DNA of 55,252 nucleotides from Bacteroidales bacterium (GCA_003141415.1 PLLX01000162.1:7015-62266), one strand, 5' to 3'. Numbered from the stretch's first letter, positions 46,002 to 54,443 are shown. The notes: generated by a model from the letters alone, not told the origin. Numbers and translations are program-made.

Positions 46002-46033
46002 TTAAAAAATTAGAGAAGTCAAATAACCAACAA

Positions 46034-46990
46034 TTATTTCTCACTGAAAAGCGAATCGACAAAATCAATCCGGTTAAATAAAAGGAGGTCTTCAAGTTTC
46101 TCACCTATTCCTATATATTTAACGGGTATTTTGAATTGGTCAGAGATGCCGATTACCACTCCTCCTTTTGCCGTGCCATCAAGTTTTGTAATTGCCATTG
46201 CTGTTACATTTGTTGCTGCAGTGAACTGTTTAGCCTGCTCAAATGCATTTTGGCCTGTTGATCCATCCAGAACCAGGAGAACTTCATGTGGTGCTTCCGG
46301 GATGACTTTCTCCATAACCCTTTTTATCTTAGACAACTCTGTCATAAGATTTATTTTATTATGAAGTCGTCCTGCAGTATCAATTATAACAACATCTGTT
46401 TCCGTGGATACTGCTGATCTGAGTGTATCATATGCTACTGATGCCGGGTCTGATCCCATTTGTTGCTTTACAAGCGGAACTCCTACCCTGTCGGCCCAGA
46501 TCTGTAGTTGATCAATTGCTGCTGCCCTGAAAGTATCAGCTGCACCAATAAGGACTTTATTACCGGCTGATTTAAATTGATAAGCAAGCTTCGCAATAGT
46601 TGTTGTTTTACCTGCACCATTCACACCGACGACCATAATAACATAAGGAACATTTTTTAATGCCTGTGAAAAGTCTGAATCTGAACCGGTCTGATTTTTT
46701 TCCAGCAGAGCTACGATCTCTTCTTTCAGGATTGCATTCAGTTCGCTGGTATTTAGATATTTATCTCTGGCTACTCTGGCTTCGATACGTTCTATAATCC
46801 TTAGAGTTGTTTCTACACCTACATCAGAAGAGACGAGAACTTCTTCAAGGTTATCAAGGACTTCTTCATCAACTTTTGATTTCCCTGCAACAGCTCTGGA
46901 AAGCTTATGAAAAACGCTCTCCTTTGTTTTCTCGAGGCCCTTATTGAGGCTCTCCTTCTTATCCTTTCCAAGAAATCCCAGCAAAGCCAT
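46034..46990 (-). CDS. ftsY: signal recognition particle receptor FtsY
   Basis: A 318-residue protein with a short charged N-terminus, the helical N domain (~20-95) and the G domain with VVGVNGAGKTT (120-130), DTFRAAAIDQL, DTAGRLHN, TKLDGTAKGG and GIGEKLEDL near the end. It receives ribosome-SRP complexes at the inner membrane. The acidic A domain of E. coli FtsY is missing, as usual in this phylum. Last gene of a minus-strand run: cinA, rpmB, rpmG, DUF4295, ftsY. Confidence 0.96.
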   Translation of the reverse strand: MALLGFLGKDKKESLNKGLEKTKESVFHKLSRAVAGKSKVDEEVLDNLEEVLVSSDVGVETTLRIIERIEARVARDKYLNTSELNAILKEEIVALLEKNQTGSDSDFSQALKNVPYVIMVVGVNGAGKTTTIAKLAYQFKSAGNKVLIGAADTFRAAAIDQLQIWADRVGVPLVKQQMGSDPASVAYDTLRSAVSTETDVVIIDTAGRLHNKINLMTELSKIKRVMEKVIPEAPHEVLLVLDGSTGQNAFEQAKQFTAATNVTAMAITKLDGTAKGGVVIGISDQFKIPVKYIGIGEKLEDLLLFNRIDFVDSLFSEK

Positions 46991-47080
46991 CAGATTATGA
47001 TTAATTTGAATAGTAATGATAAAAAAAGCTTTCTCCCGCTAAGAAGAAAGCCATGAATATCTTATGAAAAATAATTGCGG

Positions 47081-47236
47081 TTACTTCTTTGCAAAGAACT
47101 CTTTAATGTGATCATTATGAATGATCTCTTCTTTAAACAGATAAGAACCTGATTTATCTGATTTGGTCATTTTGATGCATTTCGTAAATGCCTTGCCTGC
47201 TCCTGTCTTAAGTGATGCAACAACTTTCTTTGCCAT
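47081..47236 (-). CDS. DUF4295 family protein
   Basis: A 51-residue basic protein: MAKKVVASLKTGAGKAFTKC, then IKMTKSDKSGSYLFKEEII and an IKEFFAKK end. This is the DUF4295 family, a small Bacteroidota-specific protein consistently encoded between rpmG and ftsY. Its role is unknown; a ribosome-associated function is likely given the neighbours L33 and L28. 12 bp after the rpmG stop. Confidence 0.9.
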   Translation of the reverse strand: MAKKVVASLKTGAGKAFTKCIKMTKSDKSGSYLFKEEIIHNDHIKEFFAKK

Positions 47237-47248
47237 GGTTTAACTTAT

Positions 47249-47437
47249 TTACTTAATTTCTCTGTGAAGTGTATGTTTTTTAAGAATAGGATTGTATTTC
47301 TTCCTTTCAAGACGGTCAGGAGTGTTCTTCCTGTTTTTTGTTGTAATATATCTTGATGTGCCGGGTTGTCCGCTCTCTTTATGTTCGGTACATTCCAGAA
47401 TTACCTGTTGTCTGTTACCTTTAGCCTTCTTTGCCAT
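47249..47437 (-). CDS. rpmG: 50S ribosomal protein L33
   Basis: A 62-residue protein. [19 protein letters not shown] and [18 protein letters not shown] followed by [19 protein letters not shown] are the L33 signature. Only one cysteine remains of the zinc-binding set, so it is the zinc-free type. Lies between rpmB (14 bp) and DUF4295. Confidence 0.97.
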   Translation of the reverse strand: MAKKAKGNRQQVILECTEHKESGQPGTSRYITTKNRKNTPDRLERKKYNPILKKHTLHREIK

Positions 47438-47451
47438 TTTCTATCCTGTTT

Positions 47452-47694
47452 TTAATAATTCAAAATGTAACCTTTTTCTTTAGCTTCTTTTAATACGGAG
47501 GTGAGTCCCTTTTTACTTATAAGACGGATGCCCGAAGCTGAAATTTTAAGTGAAATCCACCTTTCTTCTTCGGGAAGGTAATATTTTTTAATAAAAAGAT
47601 TAGGATAGAATTTTCTCTTGGTCCTTCTCTTAGAGTGCGAAACGTTGTTTCCGACCATCGCCTTTTTCCCTGTAACCTGACAAATTCTTGACAT
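47452..47694 (-). CDS. rpmB: 50S ribosomal protein L28
   Basis: An 80-residue protein. [20 protein letters not shown] then [20 protein letters not shown] is the L28 start, followed by [15 protein letters not shown] and a short C-terminus. Only one Cys is present, so no zinc site. It begins 124 bp after the cinA stop, which includes a probable promoter of the ribosomal protein cluster. Confidence 0.97.
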   Translation of the reverse strand: MSRICQVTGKKAMVGNNVSHSKRRTKRKFYPNLFIKKYYLPEEERWISLKISASGIRLISKKGLTSVLKEAKEKGYILNY

Positions 47695-47817
47695 TGATGT
47701 TTGTTTTACTTCTTAACTAACGTTTGTCCTTTTTAAACGAAGCGCAAAATACGTGATTTTTATCTTATTAAACAAATATTTAATCTACTTTTTTTAAAGA
47801 GCAGGTAGAAATGCGGA

Positions 47818-49059
47818 TTAAGAATTGATTATCTGTTTTCTAAGAATGTTCAGTGCTGCCAGGGAAAACCTTTTAATATTGGTGATTCTGTCATTTCCGA
47901 AAACACGTTTTTCATAAATAACCTCTTTTTCGGAAGCAACTGCTATCCAAATAGTTCCAACAGGTTTTGTCTCTGTTCCGCCATCCGGTCCCGCAATACC
48001 CGATGTAGCAACTGCATAATCTGTTTTAAATAGTTTTCTCGCTCCGATAGCCATTTCTTTAACAGTTTCCTGGCTGACTGCCCCATGTTTTTCAATTATA
48101 TATTCCTGTACACCAAGTAATTGTGTCTTAACTGAATTTGCATAGGCAATTACAGAACCTTTATAATATACTGAGCTTCCGGCGACACTTGTTAACAAAT
48201 GAGCAATCTCGCCACCTGTGCAACTCTCTGCAGTTGAAACAGTTTTTTTATTGTACTTTAATAATTTCCCTATAACCATTTCCAGGGACTCTTCATCTTC
48301 TCCATATATGAACTCAGGAATAGTCTCATAGAGCTTACCGACCTGCTCATTAATAAGATTAGATAATGCATTATAATCTGCTCCTGTTCCAGTTAGTCTC
48401 AGTTTTATTACTCCTGAAGCAGGAAGATAAGCAAGCTTAATATTTGTGGGAAGTTCGTATTCAAAAGTAGTAAGAATATCTGCTAGTTTAGATTCGAAAG
48501 TACCATAAGTCATTATATTTCTATGAATTATGATTTGCGACGTGAAGCGTTTATTTAATTCAGGAAGTACAAGTTCTGTCATAAGATACTTCATTTCATG
48601 CGGAACACCAGGCATTGAAATATAGATAGTACCATCTCTTTCAAACCACATTCCGGGAGCTGTTCCTTCAGCGTTTTTTAAAACCCTGCATGATTCCGGA
48701 ACTTCAGCCTGCCGTCGGTTTTTTTCATTCATCGGGAAATTACGTAGTCTCATCATATCTTCAATCATGCTAAGTACTTCATTACTCATAATAAGATGAG
48801 TATCAAAGAATTCACAAAGTGTTTGTTTTGTTATGTCATCACTTGTGGGACCAAGACCACCGGTAATTAAAACAACATCAGTTTTGCCGGCCGCTTCACT
48901 TAATGCATAAATGATATCATCCCTCCTGTCGTGAACAGATGTTATGCGATAAACATCAAAGCCTGATTTGCTCAGTTCCGCACCCATCCATGCTGAATTG
49001 GTATCTATGGTTTGTCCTATAAGTAGCTCATCTCCTATTGTTATTATTGCTGCCTTCAT
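47818..49059 (-). CDS. cinA: CinA family nicotinamide-nucleotide amidase/ADP-ribose pyrophosphatase
   Basis: A protein of 413 residues from the ATG at 49059. An in-frame ATG at 49086 would add 9 residues before the conserved start MKAAIITIGDELLIGQTIDTN. The N-terminal COG1058 (MoCF-like) domain has VVLITGGLGPTSDDIT and a C-terminal CinA amidohydrolase domain has STAESCTGGEIAHLLTSVAG and VATSGIAGPDGGTETKPVGT. It deamidates NMN and recycles pyridine nucleotides. First gene of the minus-strand run. Confidence 0.94.
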   Translation of the reverse strand: MKAAIITIGDELLIGQTIDTNSAWMGAELSKSGFDVYRITSVHDRRDDIIYALSEAAGKTDVVLITGGLGPTSDDITKQTLCEFFDTHLIMSNEVLSMIEDMMRLRNFPMNEKNRRQAEVPESCRVLKNAEGTAPGMWFERDGTIYISMPGVPHEMKYLMTELVLPELNKRFTSQIIIHRNIMTYGTFESKLADILTTFEYELPTNIKLAYLPASGVIKLRLTGTGADYNALSNLINEQVGKLYETIPEFIYGEDEESLEMVIGKLLKYNKKTVSTAESCTGGEIAHLLTSVAGSSVYYKGSVIAYANSVKTQLLGVQEYIIEKHGAVSQETVKEMAIGARKLFKTDYAVATSGIAGPDGGTETKPVGTIWIAVASEKEVIYEKRVFGNDRITNIKRFSLAALNILRKQIINS

Positions 49060-49129
49060 ATATTTCCGGATAAAGAATTTTGTCAATAAAAAATAGAATA
49101 ATTGGCAAGTAAATACAAATCTAATGATT

Positions 49130-49280
49130 TTCTTCGTTCACCCCGACCCAAATTTGCTTCGCTGAAGCTACGCAAAAGCGAAGAGGGAAGCGAAGAACCG
49201 AGCCGCCAAAGACGGGGAGCTCGACAAAGTCAAAATCAATTTACTCCCCCTGGAGATGGGGTAAATAAATTGATTTTCAA
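49130..49280. repeat. G+C-rich hairpin block and AT inverted repeat
   Basis: The gap 49087-49360 contains GCTTCGCTGAAGC and AGCGAAG-rich hairpins (49150-49195) and an inverted repeat AAAATCAATTTAC (49232-49244)/GTAAATaaATTGATTTT (49261-49277) around CTCCCCCTGGAGATGGG. The open frame through it is not protein-like. Confidence 0.55.
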
Positions 49281-49360
49281 GCGATTCAGGATGGTAAATT
49301 GGTTATGGTTCAGGTTACAATTTTTTTTTGTAAGTTCAACTGGCAATTTATATCGAAGAA

Positions 49361-50032
49361 ATGAACAGGAATGATCAAATATTAATGACAGAAGAATTTG
49401 TCAGGCAAAATCTGAAAGCTTATGACAGTGGCCATGATTGGTGGCACATTGAAAGAGTCAGAAAACTGGCCTTATTTATAAATGAAATGGAACTACTTGC
49501 AGATCCTTTCGTTGTGGAGGTTACTGCGTTGCTTCATGATACGGCAGATTCGAAATTTGCGGGTGATAATAGTGAACAAGGTTATTTATTGATCTGCGAT
49601 TTCATGGATAAGTGCGAAATGTCTGAAATCAGGGATCGGGTTCTTAATGTTATAAAGAATGTCTCATTCAGCAACAAAAGTAAATCAGCCAACAAGGATG
49701 ATTCATTGCTCTGGGTAATACAGGATGCTGACAGGCTGGATGCGATAGGTGCCATTGGTGTTGCAAGGGCATTTAACTACGGGGGTTTCAGAAATAATAA
49801 AATATATAACCCTGAAATAATCAGTCCTGATGAATCCTTAAATGGAACTAATAAAACAGGAACTTCATCGACAATCAGCCATTTTTATGAGAAGCTTCTC
49901 CTTCTTAAATATCGTATGAATACCTTAACAGCAAAAAAACTTGCTGCGGAACGTCATGAATTTTTGGAAGTTTTTCTGAAGCAGTTTTATAAAGAATGGG
50001 AGTTTGGTACGGGAATATATAATCCCGGTTAA
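49361..50032 (+). CDS. HD-domain phosphohydrolase (YedJ-like)
   Basis: A 223-residue protein of the HD superfamily. YDSGHDWWHIERVRKLAL (first His), ALLHDTADSKF (HD) and VIQDADRLDAIGAIGVARAF (last Asp) are the metal-binding residues in the order of YedJ/YpgQ-type proteins, which hydrolyse nucleotides or pyrophosphate. The substrate is unknown. The ATG at 49361 overlaps no other gene. Single gene. Confidence 0.9.
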   Translation: MNRNDQILMTEEFVRQNLKAYDSGHDWWHIERVRKLALFINEMELLADPFVVEVTALLHDTADSKFAGDNSEQGYLLICDFMDKCEMSEIRDRVLNVIKNVSFSNKSKSANKDDSLLWVIQDADRLDAIGAIGVARAFNYGGFRNNKIYNPEIISPDESLNGTNKTGTSSTISHFYEKLLLLKYRMNTLTAKKLAAERHEFLEVFLKQFYKEWEFGTGIYNPG

Positions 50033-50185
50033 CAAAAAAAGATCTCCTTGTTAAAAGAATAATAATGTAATAAATTGTGTATATTGCATTGTGTTCCAGG
50101 ACTTCCCCAGATGACATGCCTATACCACCATTTAAGGTGAAAAATTTAAACATCATTAATTTAGAACATTCTAAATAAGCATTTC

Positions 50186-50530
50186 ATGAAGAAGATAACA
50201 CTGATGTTTTATTTTATTCTCATGCTTTTCTTTTCGATTGAGTTCTTTTCCTGCAGGAAGGGAAATGCGGATAAATATCCAACAAATCCGGATTGGTTAA
50301 CTGAAAAGATTTCGCAGATGGATACTGCTACCTATTATGAAGGGACAGTTGTCTATTTATATAAATGGGATAATTATTATTACTATTTAATCTCAAATCC
50401 ATTGAGTAATTGTATTTTATGTGACTTCTATGATTACCAGGGACTAAAATATGAATGGTCGACCGACAAATTTGATGATTTTGAAAAAAATGGCAAAAGA
50501 ATTAAAGCAGTCTGGTCCAGACCTTTGTAG
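50186..50530 (+). CDS. small hypothetical lipoprotein
   Basis: A 114-residue protein with a lipoprotein signal (FFSC, Cys ~23). The mature part is rich in Tyr, Trp and Asp (TYYEGTVVYLYKWDNYYYYL, then CILCDFYDYQG) without a recognised domain; a CxxC pair is present. Probably anchored in the outer membrane. No partner gene adjacent. Confidence 0.7.
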   Translation: MKKITLMFYFILMLFFSIEFFSCRKGNADKYPTNPDWLTEKISQMDTATYYEGTVVYLYKWDNYYYYLISNPLSNCILCDFYDYQGLKYEWSTDKFDDFEKNGKRIKAVWSRPL

Positions 50531-50551
50531 AGATTGGACATGCAACAATCC

Positions 50552-50652
50552 TTTTTCCCGCTCGCTGATAATCAAGGAGTTAATCAAATTTTAACTCCTT
50601 TTTATTTCTCAATCTGCACAATATTTGCATACAGGTCTATTCTATACAATAC
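50552..50652. repeat. ~100-nt inverted repeat, copy A
   Basis: Its last 38 nt (50615-50652, TGCACAATATTTGCATACAG...) are identical to the reverse complement of 53244-53281, and weaker similarity continues outward to 50552. The outer end carries CCCGCTC, the complement of the tRNA-Gly 3' end fragment. Copy B is at 53244-53349. Confidence 0.85.
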
Positions 50653-50678
50653 CCTGAAATATAGCCGTTAATAAATAA

Positions 50679-50703
50679 AAGCTCCCGGAGCTGATTCCGA
50701 GGG
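50679..50703. repeat. 25-nt repeat, inverted partner at 52098-52122
   Basis: AAGCTCCCGGAGCTGATTCC and the next five bases are 23/25 identical to the complement of 52098-52122 (CCCTCGGGATCAGCTCCGGG...). It sits just after the FISUMP gene stop and might act as its terminator, but there is no clear T run. Confidence 0.6.
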
Positions 50704-50731
50704 CTTGCAATAAGTTATTTTGATCAATTGT

Positions 50732-51445
50732 CTATTGATCCTTCAAACAACGAACAGCGATACCAGACTTCTTATTGTCGATTTCCTCAGTAACAACGCT
50801 AGATCTGTAGCTCACATAATTACAGAAGGCATCAGTTGCTGTGTACTCTGTCGAACTCCACCAACCACCGAATTTGGCAAAGTCGACGAATGTTTCAGTG
50901 ATATGACGCCAGCCATTAGGAAGAGCTGTAAAATCTGTTTCATTGGTTGCCATATAATTAGGTTTTGTCCAATGAGTTGTGTCTATTTCTTTAAGTTTAC
51001 CTCCTGCAATTGCGTATCCTCCTAGATAGTTTTCTAAAGTTAACCACTCTGCATCTGAAGGTACATGCCAACCTGTCGGGCAAACATTTCTGGTGTCAGT
51101 TATTGCATACCATGTATATAATCTGCCATAAGTAGCAACATTATCTTCATTACCAGCATATGCCCACTGGTATTTTGGTTCGACTTCATTATAAATATCA
51201 AGTTCTGCAGGAGTGGTCGTTCCTATCAGGTCTCCATTACGGTACTTTGTTGTCTTCAAATTTTCTGTTAACCATACCTGTGTACCTATAATTACCGTAC
51301 CATAAATATTCCCGTCCCCATCAGTTACAGTAGAGGGCTTAATATCAGGTTGAATTGGATTATCTTTCTTACAACTGTTGAAAAGAATCAATACTAATCC
51401 CATTACTATTAATAGAATAAACCAAATTCTGTTTTTAGTTTTCAT
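50732..51445 (-). CDS. FISUMP-domain lipoprotein
   Basis: A 237-residue protein with a lipoprotein signal (LFNSC, Cys ~25). The rest is a 'Fibrobacter succinogenes major paralogous domain' (TIGR02145): DGDGNIYGTVIIGTQVWLTE, NLKTTKYRNGD, YGRLYTWYAI, CPTGWHVPSDAEWLTL, FTALPNGWR and FGGWWSSTEY, ending SGIAVRCLKD. These domains are surface-exposed and often multiplied within a genome; function unknown. A second copy is at 53709-54371. Confidence 0.9.
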   Translation of the reverse strand: MKTKNRIWFILLIVMGLVLILFNSCKKDNPIQPDIKPSTVTDGDGNIYGTVIIGTQVWLTENLKTTKYRNGDLIGTTTPAELDIYNEVEPKYQWAYAGNEDNVATYGRLYTWYAITDTRNVCPTGWHVPSDAEWLTLENYLGGYAIAGGKLKEIDTTHWTKPNYMATNETDFTALPNGWRHITETFVDFAKFGGWWSSTEYTATDAFCNYVSYRSSVVTEEIDNKKSGIAVRCLKDQ

Positions 51446-51574
51446 GTTAGTTTATTTTAAGGAATATTTTCTTAGAGACTAATCATACCCATTTATTTAA
51501 TCAAAGTTACTAATTTCTTAATATTCAGATCCATTTTAAAACGAAACCCGGCTTTTATACCATTGGTAGTAATA

Positions 51575-51591
51575 AAATAAATTTGACTTTG
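51575..51591 (+). repeat. 17-nt repeat, first of three direct copies
   Basis: AAATAAATTTGACTTTG recurs at 53118-53134 (identical) and 52131-52147 (one change). Each copy lies in a short intergenic gap of this lipoprotein region and contains TAAATTTG, a possible -7 element. Confidence 0.55.
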
Positions 51592-51636
51592 GCATGGACA
51601 GGGTGTAACTTTGCGTAAAATTTAATCCAGTTCAAT

Positions 51637-52032
51637 ATGAAAACATCCACTAAGGTACTTTGTTGGACTGCAAGGATACTATGTATCTTAGCTATTCTTT
51701 TTATAAGTTTATTTGCTTTGGATTCTGTTTCCTCCGAACGCACCTTCTGGCAAAATGCCACTGCTTTACTAATGAGTCTTATTCCATCGTTTGTCCTGCT
51801 TGCTGCACTTATCATTGCATGGAAATGGGAAAAAACTGGCGGAATAATATTGACCATTATCGGATTGGCATTAAGCATATTTGTCTTTGTTCTCGATTAT
51901 AAAAGGAATCATTTTCCCGTTGCGAATAGTCTTAAGAATGCACTTATACTTGCTATTCCCTTTGTTCTGGCGGGTATTTTGTTTATACTAAGTCACTATA
52001 GAAAGAAGAAAGAACTTTCCGGTGTTCAGTAA
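51637..52032 (+). CDS. small multi-pass membrane protein
   Basis: A 131-residue protein with four predicted transmembrane helices at ~12-32, 40-63, 68-88 and 98-118 and a lysine-rich C-terminus. Small similar 4-TM proteins occur widely in Bacteroidota; I recall no established function. Solitary; unrelated to the flanking FISUMP lipoproteins as far as can be seen. Confidence 0.65.
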   Translation: MKTSTKVLCWTARILCILAILFISLFALDSVSSERTFWQNATALLMSLIPSFVLLAALIIAWKWEKTGGIILTIIGLALSIFVFVLDYKRNHFPVANSLKNALILAIPFVLAGILFILSHYRKKKELSGVQ

Positions 52033-52097
52033 CAGACTACTCCTGCAGAGCTGATTTTTTCCCAGTTTATATCTTTCTGATTATTTTATAGCCACAA

Positions 52098-52147
52098 CCC
52101 TCGGGATCAGCTCCGGGGGCTTACTGTTGAAAATAAATATGACTTTG
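52098..52147. repeat. composite of two short repeats
   Basis: 52098-52122 is the inverted partner of 50679-50703; 52131-52147 is the second copy of the AAATAAATTTGACTTTG repeat. Together they fill a gene-free gap (52033-52301) that otherwise shows nothing recognisable. Confidence 0.55.
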
Positions 52148-52301
52148 TCCCTGAGCTAGTTTAAATTGGTCAATCTTTTATCAGATTAGGATAAGAAGCA
52201 CGAAACCTGCCCAGCGAGGCCCTCGATAGAAATGCCGGGGGTTTCACGTTTTAATAGTGCCGATTATTGTGAAATTCATAACTTACATTAAAAATCAAAC
52301 T

Positions 52302-52613
52302 ATGAAGACAATTGAAGAGCGCAAAGTCATACTTGAAAATGAAGTAACAAAACAACTAAAAAAAGGCTGGCGAATAACAAGCAAAACAGAAACAGGCTGC
52401 CAGTTGCAAAAAGAGAAGGGAATAGACGGGTATTTAGCAGTATTTTTATTTTTTCTGGCTATTTTACCGGGAATAATCTACCTGATAGTGGCTCATGGGA
52501 AAACAATCAGTATTTTTATTGAAGTTTCTGAAAGTGGCGAAATAATTTATTCCAGTCAGGACGTACCATCCCGGCAATTAAAAGAGGCATCCATGCGTGC
52601 AAACGCACGTTAA
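52302..52613 (+). CDS. hypothetical small membrane protein
   Basis: 103 residues from the ATG at 52302 (an upstream non-ATG frame from 52257 would add 15). N-terminal helix (MKTIEERKVILENEVTKQL), a TETGCQLQKE strand, one transmembrane hairpin (~45-70: GYLAVFLFFLAILPGIIYLIV), then IFIEVSESGEIIY and a basic tail. Small proteins of this shape are widespread and uncharacterised. The next, broken gene starts 11 bp after its stop. Confidence 0.6.
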   Translation: MKTIEERKVILENEVTKQLKKGWRITSKTETGCQLQKEKGIDGYLAVFLFFLAILPGIIYLIVAHGKTISIFIEVSESGEIIYSSQDVPSRQLKEASMRANAR

Positions 52614-52624
52614 AATTCAAAACC

Positions 52625-52984
52625 ATGAAAAAACTTTTATTGATTTCTGCAATGTTTCTCTTAAGTATAGCATCTTATTCACAGACGTTTAAAAGTTCTT
52701 CTGTTAACGAAACGTAACCTAAATTTGAAACTGATACGAAAGACAGAATGATCACAATATCAGATATAGAGATTACAGTCACAAACTTCTTAGATGGCGG
52801 TGTAAAAACATGGAATCTGATTGTTAATAAAATTGAGAATAAAGATTGGATGTATGACGGACTCTAAAAGACTTACTATTGTACTGCTCAGGATAAGGAT
52901 ATTATTTCTGGTACTTATCACAAGGCTATTGATAATCATTTTTATTGTCATTGTCCTGATAACTCCTTGGTTATGCTCTTGTAA
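52625..52984 (+). pseudogene. exported small protein gene with two nonsense codons
   Basis: One frame encodes a signal peptide (KKLLLISAMFLLSIASYSQ), then FKSSSVNET, an in-frame TAA at 52715-52717, KFETDTKDRMITISDIEITV and FLDGGVKTWNLIVNKIENKD, a second TAA at 52865-52867, then TYYCTAQDKDIISGTYHK before decaying. The continuity of the frame shows a single former gene of ~120 codons, inactivated by two stops. The original protein family is not recognised. Confidence 0.7.
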
Positions 52985-53243
52985 CAATGCGATGATTAAA
53001 ATACAACATCGGAGAACTTTGTCATCAGCTTATACTCATCAGGGGAAATACATTCCCCATAACAGCATTGCGGTAAACCGGAACAGTATTCAGAAGCAAA
53101 ATGTTAAATGCTCTAAGAAATAAATTTGACTTTGACCCCGGCACTTCATAAATTTGAATTGCCAGTAGTATTGACTTTCTTTTTTATTAAGTCACGGAAC
53201 TAAAAAGCCGGGGTTTTCTATTTTATCAACATGATTGATCAGA

Positions 53244-53349
53244 GTATTGTATAGAATAGACCTGTATGCAAATATTGTGCAAATTGATAAATAAAAAAGG
53301 AGCTAAACTCTGTTAACGCTTTGATTTTCAGCAAGCGGGAAAGGGGATT
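53244..53349. repeat. ~100-nt inverted repeat, copy B, ending in a tRNA-Gly fragment
   Basis: 53244-53281 is identical to the complement of 50615-50652. The distal end AGCGGGAAAGGGGATT (53334-53349) repeats, in the same orientation, the 3' end of the tRNA-Gly gene and its next base (53502-53517). Confidence 0.85.
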
Positions 53350-53393
53350 GCTTCGCCTTCTGCTCAGCGATCCCAGCGGGGATGCTTTCACAT

Positions 53394-53418
53394 AAAAAGC
53401 CACTTCGTGGCTATTTTT
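53394..53418. terminator. hairpin with T run, possible terminator
   Basis: AGCCAC/GTGGCT with a TTC loop and A/T flanks (53394-53418). Bidirectional form. No gene ends close by on the + strand except the broken gene at 52625-52984. Confidence 0.45.
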
Positions 53419-53470
53419 GCAATTTCCACATCCCTCCTCCAGGTAAACCTGAGTCGGTCTGTGTAAATTA

Positions 53471-53496
53471 CAAAAAGGCTGTTTGCACAGCCTTTT
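53471..53496 (-). terminator. intrinsic terminator of the tRNA-Gly gene
   Basis: AAAAAGGCTGT and ACAGCCTTTTT form an 11-bp stem with a TTGC loop, 7 bp after the 3' end of the tRNA on the minus strand. Confidence 0.75.
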
Positions 53497-53502
53497 TATT
53501 TG

Positions 53503-53573
53503 AGCGGGAAAGGGGATTCGAACCCCCGACCCTCAGCTTGGGAAGCTGATGCTCTACCCCTGAGCTACTCCCG
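53503..53573 (-). tRNA. tRNA-Gly (anticodon CCC)
   Basis: On the minus strand the 71-nt sequence begins GCGGGAGTAGCTCAGGGG. Acceptor GCGGGAG pairs with TTCCCGC (G-T at the inner end), D arm GCTC/GAGC, anticodon stem TCAGC/GCTGA with loop TTCCCAA (anticodon CCC), and T loop GGTTCGAATCC. It reads GGG codons. No CCA is encoded. The 3' end sequence is duplicated at 53334-53349. Confidence 0.95.
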
Positions 53574-53708
53574 CAATTTTTTTAAGATTGTCAAAAATAA
53601 TGAATAGATTCATTTCAGCAAATTAATTATTTGACGCTTTTATTGTTTTTAATATTAATCATTACTTTTAGCAGGATGCAATTATTATATATTTTCAGAA
53701 GAAAAAAA

Positions 53709-54371
53709 ATGCTACAAAAAAAAATAAAATTATTCGCAGTCGCCATCTTTTTGCTAGGAATAACAGGATGTCAGACTCATTCAGTAAAGGATGTTGATGG
53801 CAACAAATACAAAACTGTAACTATCGGAACTCAGGTCTGGATGGCAGAGAATTTAAAGACAACTAAATACAATGATGGTACAGAAATACCGCTTGTTACC
53901 AACAACGACAACTGGGCAAAGCTGACAACCCCTGCATATTCGTGGTACGATAATGACACTGCTGAAAACAAGAAGACATATGGAGCTTTATATAATTGGT
54001 ACACTGTAAATACCAATAAATTGTGCCCAAAGGGCTGGCATGTGCCAACCGATGGAGATTGGATGATTATGGTTACTTATTTGAAAGAAGGAGAGTCTGT
54101 TGGTGGCAGTATGAAAGAGGTTGGTACCAGCCATTGGAAAATTCCTAATACCGGAGCTACCAATAAAAGTGGTTTTACGGCCCTACCTGGAGGTTATCGA
54201 AGTGTTGAGGGTATATTCAATTATATTGGAATATTTGGGTATTGGTGGTCATCAACCGAGTACAATAATACAACTGTCTTTTTTTGGTACCTGCGTTATA
54301 AATACAATTCAGTGTACAAAGATCGAAGTGAAAAGTATTGTGGCTTTTCTGTTCGTTGTGTCATGGACTGA
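53709..54371 (+). CDS. FISUMP-domain lipoprotein
   Basis: 220 residues from the ATG at 53709; the longer frame from 53631 adds a hydrophobic stretch before the true signal peptide and is less likely. A lipoprotein signal (LGITGC, Cys ~21) precedes the same paralogous domain as 50732-51445: DVDGNKYKTVTIGTQVWMAE, NLKTTKYNDG, YGALYNWYTV, CPKGWHVPTDGDWM, FTALPGGYR and FGYWWSSTEY, ending FSVRCVMD. Surface lipoprotein of unknown role. The two copies face apart, with the tRNA-Gly gene between them. Confidence 0.88.
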   Translation: MLQKKIKLFAVAIFLLGITGCQTHSVKDVDGNKYKTVTIGTQVWMAENLKTTKYNDGTEIPLVTNNDNWAKLTTPAYSWYDNDTAENKKTYGALYNWYTVNTNKLCPKGWHVPTDGDWMIMVTYLKEGESVGGSMKEVGTSHWKIPNTGATNKSGFTALPGGYRSVEGIFNYIGIFGYWWSSTEYNNTTVFFWYLRYKYNSVYKDRSEKYCGFSVRCVMD

Positions 54372-54443
54372 CCATTTGCAAAGAGTTAGAGCCCTGCACA
54401 CCATTCTTCTGAAGTAATCACATCCGCCTGCCGGGGAAAAATT

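Noticed and set aside
49102..49374. 90-codon frame between cinA and the HD gene
   Set aside because: Its sequence is dictated by G+C-rich hairpins and an inverted repeat; the translated product is low in hydrophobic core residues.
52821..53123. 100-codon frame overlapping the nonsense-mutated gene
   Set aside because: It is an alternative frame of the broken gene and repeats; no start signal or family.
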